Part shown: positions 13,830 through 17,494 of the stretch, one piece after another
Position numbering within the stretch: position 1 is the first letter of the stretch
How the letters are laid out: each line of letters opens with the position of its first letter
Source: Bacteroidales bacterium
GTDB lineage: Bacteria; Bacteroidota; Bacteroidia; Bacteroidales; B18-G4
DNA length: 17,494 nt
Direction: 5' to 3'
Assembly (NCBI GenBank): GCA_030618905.1
Contig: JAUXCL010000019.1
Coordinates: forward strand, 1 to 17,494
Notes under the pieces: model-generated
Seen by the model: the letters and a program-made list of their open reading frames with translations, nothing else
Database searches by the model: none
Told to the model about the DNA's origin: nothing
Translations under genes and position numbers: made by a program

Positions 13830-15442
13830 AATTCTAATTTTTTGATTTTATGCCTGGCTCTCATTCTCCGGTTAAGTGTTTGTATACATTCCCGCCTGGG
13901 AATAATCACGGAAACGCCCTTGTATTCGAGCTCTTCTTTAATGATATCCACATTCTCCTGGTGGTGTTTCCTTAATGGCTTAATTACCCTGATGTGGGCT
14001 TCATCTACACCGACACCCTTGCAGATATCTTCAATTTTTCCAAGTGCAGATGAATCCTGTCCACCGGTCATTCCCGTTGTTGAGTTGTCCAGGATGAATA
14101 CGGTGATAGGGGACTTGTTATTGACAGCATCCAGCAATCCTGTAATACCGGAATGGGTGAAAGTTGAATCACCGATGGCGGCTACTGCTGGTACCAGGCC
14201 GGCATCGGCAGCACCGATGGCCATGGTAATGGAAGCCCCCATGTCGACACATGAATTGATAGATTCAAGAGGTTTGAGCGCGCTGAGGGTATAACAGCCG
14301 ATGTCCGAAAATACCCTGCCCCTGGAATAGTCGCTCATGACAACATTGATGGCTTTAAAGGCATCAATGTGGGAACAGCCATCACATAATTTAGGAGGGC
14401 GGGTCCTGATCATATCCGGAATACCAAATGTCGCTTCATGCTTAATGTTGAGGGCCGCACCGACAAGATGAGGATTCAACTCACCGTCGCGGGGCAAGGT
14501 CCCGTCCAGCCTGCCATGCACAGTTTTTCCTAAATTCAGAATGCCCTTAAGCTGTTCTTCTATCAGCGGGTAACCTTCTTCCAGTACCAGTACCTTATCA
14601 CAATCATCATAGATCCGGCGAATCATCTCTTCATGCACCGGGTACTGGCTTATTTTAAGCACAGGATATGGGAGCTTGCGATTGGGATAATTCTCTAACA
14701 GATAATTATATGTGATGCCGCAAGAGATGATGCCCAGGCTTTTATCTCCATCAGGAAAATACTGGTTAAACCCTGAAGTGGTAGATGCATCCATGAAAGA
14801 TTCCTGTAAATCAAGCAGTTTCTTGTACCTCTTTCTTGCAATGACCGGCAGCAGTATGAATTGCATTGGGTCTTTTGGCAGCCTGACTTCATTCTGCTCA
14901 AGTGAGTTTTTGGTAAGTACACCTGACCTGGAATGCGCAAGCCTGGTCGTGATCCTAAGCATCACTGGTATTTCAAGTTTTTCCGATAACCCGAAACCAT
15001 AATGTACCATATCATAAGCTTCTTGCTGGTTGGTGGGTTCCAGTACCGGGATCATGGCGAACTTTCCAAAAAAACGGGAATCCTGCTCATTTTGTGATGA
15101 GTGCATGGATGGGTCATCTGCAGAAACAACAATGAGACCACCATTTGCACCGGTAAGCGCTGAGTTGATAAAGGGATCAGCTGCAACGTTTAAACCCACA
15201 TGTTTCATGCATACCATTACCTTCTTACCGGCATATGACATGCCCAGCCCTGATTCCATGGCTGTTTTTTCATTGGCTGACCACTGGGCCCTGATGCCCT
15301 TTTCTTTGGCAGCCTTTGATTGCTGTACATATTCTGTGATTTCGGTGCTGGGTGTGCCTGGATATGCATAAATACCTGAGATTCCGGCATCAATGGCACC
15401 CTGGGCAATTGCTTCATCACCGAGTAATAACATCTTTTGCAT
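13826..15442 (-). CDS. iorA: Indolepyruvate oxidoreductase subunit alpha, short form without ferredoxin domain
   Basis: The 538-residue protein is the catalytic TPP subunit. The N-terminal half has YAYPGTPSTEITEYV (25-39) and WSANEKTAMESGLG (54-67), the latter with the Glu expected to activate TPP. The C-terminal half has RPPKLCDGCSHIDAF (348-362) and the TPP/Mg motif GDSTFTHSGITGLLDAVNNK (424-443), then DNSTTGMTGGQ (452-462). Archaeal IorA continues beyond the RR-x-C segment into a ferredoxin-like domain with CxxCxxC motifs. This protein ends soon after IIPRRECIQTLNRR with a basic tail (RMRARHKIKKLEL). The stop runs cleanly into iorB, so there is no sign of a frameshift. A short IorA may be usual in this phylum. 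It is the first gene of the iorAB operon. Confidence 0.94.
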   Translation of the reverse strand: MQKMLLLGDEAIAQGAIDAGISGIYAYPGTPSTEITEYVQQSKAAKEKGIRAQWSANEKTAMESGLGMSYAGKKVMVCMKHVGLNVAADPFINSALTGANGGLIVVSADDPSMHSSQNEQDSRFFGKFAMIPVLEPTNQQEAYDMVHYGFGLSEKLEIPVMLRITTRLAHSRSGVLTKNSLEQNEVRLPKDPMQFILLPVIARKRYKKLLDLQESFMDASTTSGFNQYFPDGDKSLGIISCGITYNYLLENYPNRKLPYPVLKISQYPVHEEMIRRIYDDCDKVLVLEEGYPLIEEQLKGILNLGKTVHGRLDGTLPRDGELNPHLVGAALNIKHEATFGIPDMIRTRPPKLCDGCSHIDAFKAINVVMSDYSRGRVFSDIGCYTLSALKPLESINSCVDMGASITMAIGAADAGLVPAVAAIGDSTFTHSGITGLLDAVNNKSPITVFILDNSTTGMTGGQDSSALGKIEDICKGVGVDEAHIRVIKPLRKHHQENVDIIKEELEYKGVSVIIPRRECIQTLNRRMRARHKIKKLEL

Positions 15443-15483
15443 AAGTGTCCTTTGACTTAAGATATGATTAAAGGAGTGAATTA

Positions 15484-15491
15484 CAAAGCTA
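15484..15491 (-). promoter_or_regulatory. Putative -7 promoter element of iorAB
   Basis: The minus strand reads TAGCTTTG, a perfect TAnnTTTG, 41 bases upstream of the iorA ATG. No -33 match is visible at 19-20 bases. Nearer the start, AAAGGA (minus strand, about 15453-15448) lies five bases before the ATG and is one of the few clear Shine-Dalgarno-like sequences here. Confidence 0.5.
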
Positions 15492-15541
15492 AAAAAAATT
15501 TATAATTAATTTAATTAATTTAGCTGCCAATTCAAAAAGCC

Positions 15542-16165
15542 ATGAATTTTCTTGCACATACGTATCTTTCCGGAGATAATAAATTTGTCATGATTGGCAA
15601 TTTTATTGCGGACGCCGTCAAAGGAAATTCCTATACTAAATTCCCGGAGCAGGTGCAGTCGGGTATCCTCCTGCACAGGTTCATCGATACCTATACTGAT
15701 AATCACCCTTTGTTCAGGTCCAGCAAGAGAAGACTTCAGGCGAAGTATGATAAATTCTCCGGCGTAATAGTGGATATTTATTATGATCATTTTCTTGCCA
15801 GGGACTGGAATGAGTATTCTGCAATTGATTTAAGGGATTTTGTGTCTGAGGCCTACAGCACCCTGATCAATCATTTTTTCTTATTGCCGGCCAGGTCAAA
15901 GCGCATCCTCCCATTTATGGTGAGCCAGAACTGGTTGGTCGGTTATGCTAATTTCAAAGACCTTGACCGCGTTTTTAAAGGCATGTCCAACCGTGTCAGA
16001 AAATATAATAGTGGTATGGAGCATGCGGTGGATGATTTAAAGAGAGATCATCAGCTTTTCCATGAGGAATTTTCCGCATTCTTTCCCGAATTATCGGATT
16101 ATGTTGAAGCCAAGAAAGTGGAACTGGGCATTGAAGCTGAAAGCCATAAAAAAAGGGGCAGCTGA
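15542..16165 (+). CDS. acpH: Acyl carrier protein phosphodiesterase (ACPD/AcpH family)
   Basis: The 207-residue protein matches the ACP phosphodiesterase family, which hydrolyses the 4'-phosphopantetheine arm from holo-ACP to regenerate apo-ACP. The family start MNFLAHTYLSGD (1-12) and GNFIADAVKG (19-28) are followed by the HD-type metal-site segments LLHRFIDTYTDNHP (43-56) and GVIVDIYYDHFLARDW (74-89). The His and Asp residues H6, D24, H45, D49, D53, D78, D82 and H83 are candidate ligands or catalytic residues. Length and start fit well. The upstream 99 bases are AT-rich with only a one-mismatch -7 element (TAATTTAG, 15516-15523). The last codons overlap the terminator hairpin of the convergent T9SS gene. 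The assignment is by motif; the physiological role in this phylum is uncertain. Confidence 0.9.
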   Translation: MNFLAHTYLSGDNKFVMIGNFIADAVKGNSYTKFPEQVQSGILLHRFIDTYTDNHPLFRSSKRRLQAKYDKFSGVIVDIYYDHFLARDWNEYSAIDLRDFVSEAYSTLINHFFLLPARSKRILPFMVSQNWLVGYANFKDLDRVFKGMSNRVRKYNSGMEHAVDDLKRDHQLFHEEFSAFFPELSDYVEAKKVELGIEAESHKKRGS

Positions 16166-16177
16166 TTGCCACCCCTT
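16148..16177 (-). terminator. Intrinsic terminator of the T9SS cargo gene, inside the acpH 3' end
   Basis: Read on the minus strand, GGGGTGGC (16175-16168), loop AATCA and GCTGCCCC (16162-16155) form an 8-bp stem that includes two G-U pairs. Seven Us follow (16154-16148). On the plus strand the two G-U pairs become C-A mismatches and no T-run follows, so it should act mainly on the minus strand. Confidence 0.75.
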
Positions 16178-16196
16178 AAATCACTTCAATTGTTGT

Positions 16197-17219
16197 TTAC
16201 TTAATCATTAACTTTTTCGTTTCAAGTGTCTTGTTGTCATGTCCAAGTTGTACATAATAGACACCTGAAGGGATCCCGCTGATATCAAACCTTTCGGTAA
16301 TCATGCCTGCTTGCCGGTAATGCTTTGAACTGTGCATCACCTGCTGTCCCAACTGATTGACAATGGACACGTTTACTTTAGCATTTGTCTCGATGTTAAA
16401 TGTAAGGGTCAGATTGTCGATAGCGGGGTTAGGGTAGATATGCATTGCGCTGATGAGCGTATTGCTTTCATCAATCCCCGTTGCACCTTCTCCATAGTAG
16501 GCAGAGGAAGGTGTACCTGCATCATCGGTCTGCAAACTGAATAATGGGGTAGTGGATGTAGCAGTATACCAGTTGTACATCACTGAAGAGGAGGTCGTTG
16601 CCTGAAGGAAAGTAGTGCCGAGATACATTGAATCAACTTGAGTCCGTTCTGATTTAATACGTAACACATTGTTGAAAGTGCCAGTGGGTAACGTTATGGT
16701 TCCATATGCATCTCCAGTAACAATAACAGTTCCACTTTGCCTGATATCAATCCCTGCAGCTATAAAGCCACCCTTGAAATCATCAGTGAAAGTACTGTTG
16801 TAAGTAAAGGGGTAGGTGATCATTGTTTCTATATCGGAATAAATATTCAAGATCACAACTCCTCCTGTGTCAGCCCCAAATCCAAGGGTATACATTCCGG
16901 AATTGTCTGCTTTATTATAAGAAAATGCAATTCCTCCTGTACTGAATGCCATGTCAGCAGTTGGGAAACTGCTTGAATAAGGTGTTGTACCTGGGTCAAC
17001 GACAAGAACCTGCATCAAATCACCATTGGTCAGGGTTCCATAATCCCAGGTCACTCCAGCACCTGAAGATCCTGGTGTTAAGCCGGTGTGATCAACATAT
17101 TGCATGTTGATCTCGTCTCCAATTGATGATGTATTTGTTGGATAATTTAATGTTGGCTGTGCTTGCATGGCGAATACACCACCTGCCATTAAAATGATAA
17201 ATGTGTAAAGTTTTCTCAT
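16197..17219 (-). CDS. Secreted protein with T9SS type A sorting domain
   Basis: The 340-residue protein has a signal peptide (MRKLYTFIILMAGGVFAMQA, cleavage after about residue 20-21). About 230 residues of beta-rich, Gly/Ser/Thr/Asp-rich sequence with no enzyme motif I recognise follow. The C-terminal domain of about 80 residues begins MHIYPNPAIDNLTLTF (YPNPA motif). It continues with VSIVNQLGQQV and ends FDISGIPSGVYYVQL ... KKLMIK, typical of T9SS type A sorting signals. The protein should therefore cross the outer membrane through the type IX system, which removes the C-terminal domain and may anchor the product to the surface. The passenger has no CxxC, catalytic triad or carbohydrate-binding signature that I can see. 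It is a single-gene unit with a strong promoter and its own terminator. Passenger function is unknown. Confidence 0.9.
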   Translation of the reverse strand: MRKLYTFIILMAGGVFAMQAQPTLNYPTNTSSIGDEINMQYVDHTGLTPGSSGAGVTWDYGTLTNGDLMQVLVVDPGTTPYSSSFPTADMAFSTGGIAFSYNKADNSGMYTLGFGADTGGVVILNIYSDIETMITYPFTYNSTFTDDFKGGFIAAGIDIRQSGTVIVTGDAYGTITLPTGTFNNVLRIKSERTQVDSMYLGTTFLQATTSSSVMYNWYTATSTTPLFSLQTDDAGTPSSAYYGEGATGIDESNTLISAMHIYPNPAIDNLTLTFNIETNAKVNVSIVNQLGQQVMHSSKHYRQAGMITERFDISGIPSGVYYVQLGHDNKTLETKKLMIK

Positions 17220-17255
17220 AAGGCTAAGTTTTTGTTAACACTATTTAGAATCATT

Positions 17256-17286
17256 CAAAAGTAATAAAATTTTATTACATTAACAA
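17256..17286 (-). promoter_or_regulatory. Promoter of the T9SS cargo gene (-33 and -7)
   Basis: On the minus strand TACTTTTG (17263-17256) is a perfect -7 TAnnTTTG, and TTG (17286-17284) lies 20 bases upstream, at the right distance for the -33 element. It is 37 bases from the ATG, giving a leader of about 30 bases. This is one of the best promoter matches in the window. Confidence 0.65.
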
Positions 17287-17314
17287 CTATTTATTTTTAC
17301 CTTTTGCTCATGAG

Positions 17315-17345
17315 TTTCGTCTATGATAAAAAGATAGTATCTTTG
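17315..17345 (+). promoter_or_regulatory. Promoter of the right-edge gene (-33 and -7)
   Basis: TATCTTTG (17338-17345) is a perfect -7 element. TTTC (17315-17318) lies 19 bases upstream, one base off the -33 TTTG. It is 29 bases from the ATG at 17374 and divergent from the T9SS promoter, with about 28 bases between the two -33 elements. Confidence 0.6.
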
Positions 17346-17373
17346 ATTGTCAATTTGGATAAAAGGCTTTCCT

Positions 17374-17494
17374 ATGGATGAACAGCAGCTTCATTACCGT
17401 ATTGAACAATTGCGTAAAGTTGGTGTGTTTTCAGAAATTGAAGAACATTTGCTTAAGGAGATTGCTCCAATGCTGACCGATGAAAGCGTCAGAA
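17374..17494 (+). CDS. Truncated gene, possible cyclic-nucleotide-binding domain protein
   Basis: Only the first 40 residues are present before the window ends: MDEQQLHYRIEQLRKVGVFS, then EIEEHLLKEIAPMLTDESVR. The pattern of LRKVGVFSEIEEHLLKEIAPML resembles the first helix of cyclic-nucleotide-binding (Crp-like) domains, where a 'FSxL' element precedes the beta-roll. The beta-roll and phosphate-binding cassette would come next but lie outside. In this phylum such domains occur in Crp-type regulators and on larger membrane proteins, so the full product cannot be named. Support for its being a real gene comes from the well-placed promoter and the open frame to the edge. Confidence 0.55.
   Translation, partial: MDEQQLHYRIEQLRKVGVFSEIEEHLLKEIAPMLTDESVR

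Noticed and set aside
15492..15525. AT-rich palindromic stretch (repeated TTAATTAA-like blocks) between iorA and acpH as an operator
   Set aside because: Low-complexity A/T sequence gives such symmetry by chance; no matching second site was found.

Overview
The window looks like a chromosomal segment of an anaerobic or fermentative member of the Bacteroidota, probably Bacteroidales-like. Four things point there. There is a secreted protein with a type IX secretion (T9SS) C-terminal sorting domain. There is a large OmpA-type outer-membrane protein fused to TPR repeats. Perfect copies of the Bacteroidota -7 promoter element TAnnTTTG lie just upstream of several genes, and Shine-Dalgarno sequences are weak. 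Finally, pyruvate:ferredoxin oxidoreductase and indolepyruvate oxidoreductase occur together. No insertion sequence, prophage, CRISPR array, tRNA or rRNA was seen; this reads as ordinary core chromosome.

Left part (1-5.4 kb): the start of mutS (- strand, cut by the window edge just after the Walker A motif) is divergent from a SpoU/TrmH-type RNA methyltransferase gene. Next comes an 841-residue outer-membrane barrel/OmpA/TPR protein with a good promoter and a strong terminator. Middle (5.4-8.5 kb): a folK-deoxynucleoside kinase two-gene operon (- strand, 4-nt overlap) is divergent from sppA. The two convergent junctions in this part (ompA-like/kinase and sppA/nifJ) each hold a tandem array of a 7-bp unit.

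Right-centre (8.5-15.5 kb) is an electron-transfer and 2-oxoacid region. Single-chain nifJ (- strand) is divergent from a dihydroorotate-dehydrogenase-like flavoprotein gene that lacks the usual DHOD catalytic motif. That gene converges on iorB-iorA (- strand). NifJ and IorAB would release electrons from pyruvate and aromatic 2-oxoacids to ferredoxin. The flavoprotein between them is a candidate partner of unknown function. Unusually against the archaeal model, neither IorA nor IorB carries a ferredoxin-type Cys motif.

Right end (15.5-17.5 kb): an acyl-carrier-protein phosphodiesterase gene converges on a T9SS cargo gene. The cargo gene's terminator appears to be embedded in the last codons of the phosphodiesterase gene. 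A divergent promoter pair then leads to a truncated gene whose first 40 residues resemble the start of a cyclic-nucleotide-binding domain.

I found no convincing new defence or mobile system. The most worthwhile oddities are the flavoprotein between the two oxidoreductase loci, the Fe-S-less IorAB, the paired heptamer arrays at gene ends, the embedded strand-asymmetric terminator, and the barrel-OmpA-TPR fusion.
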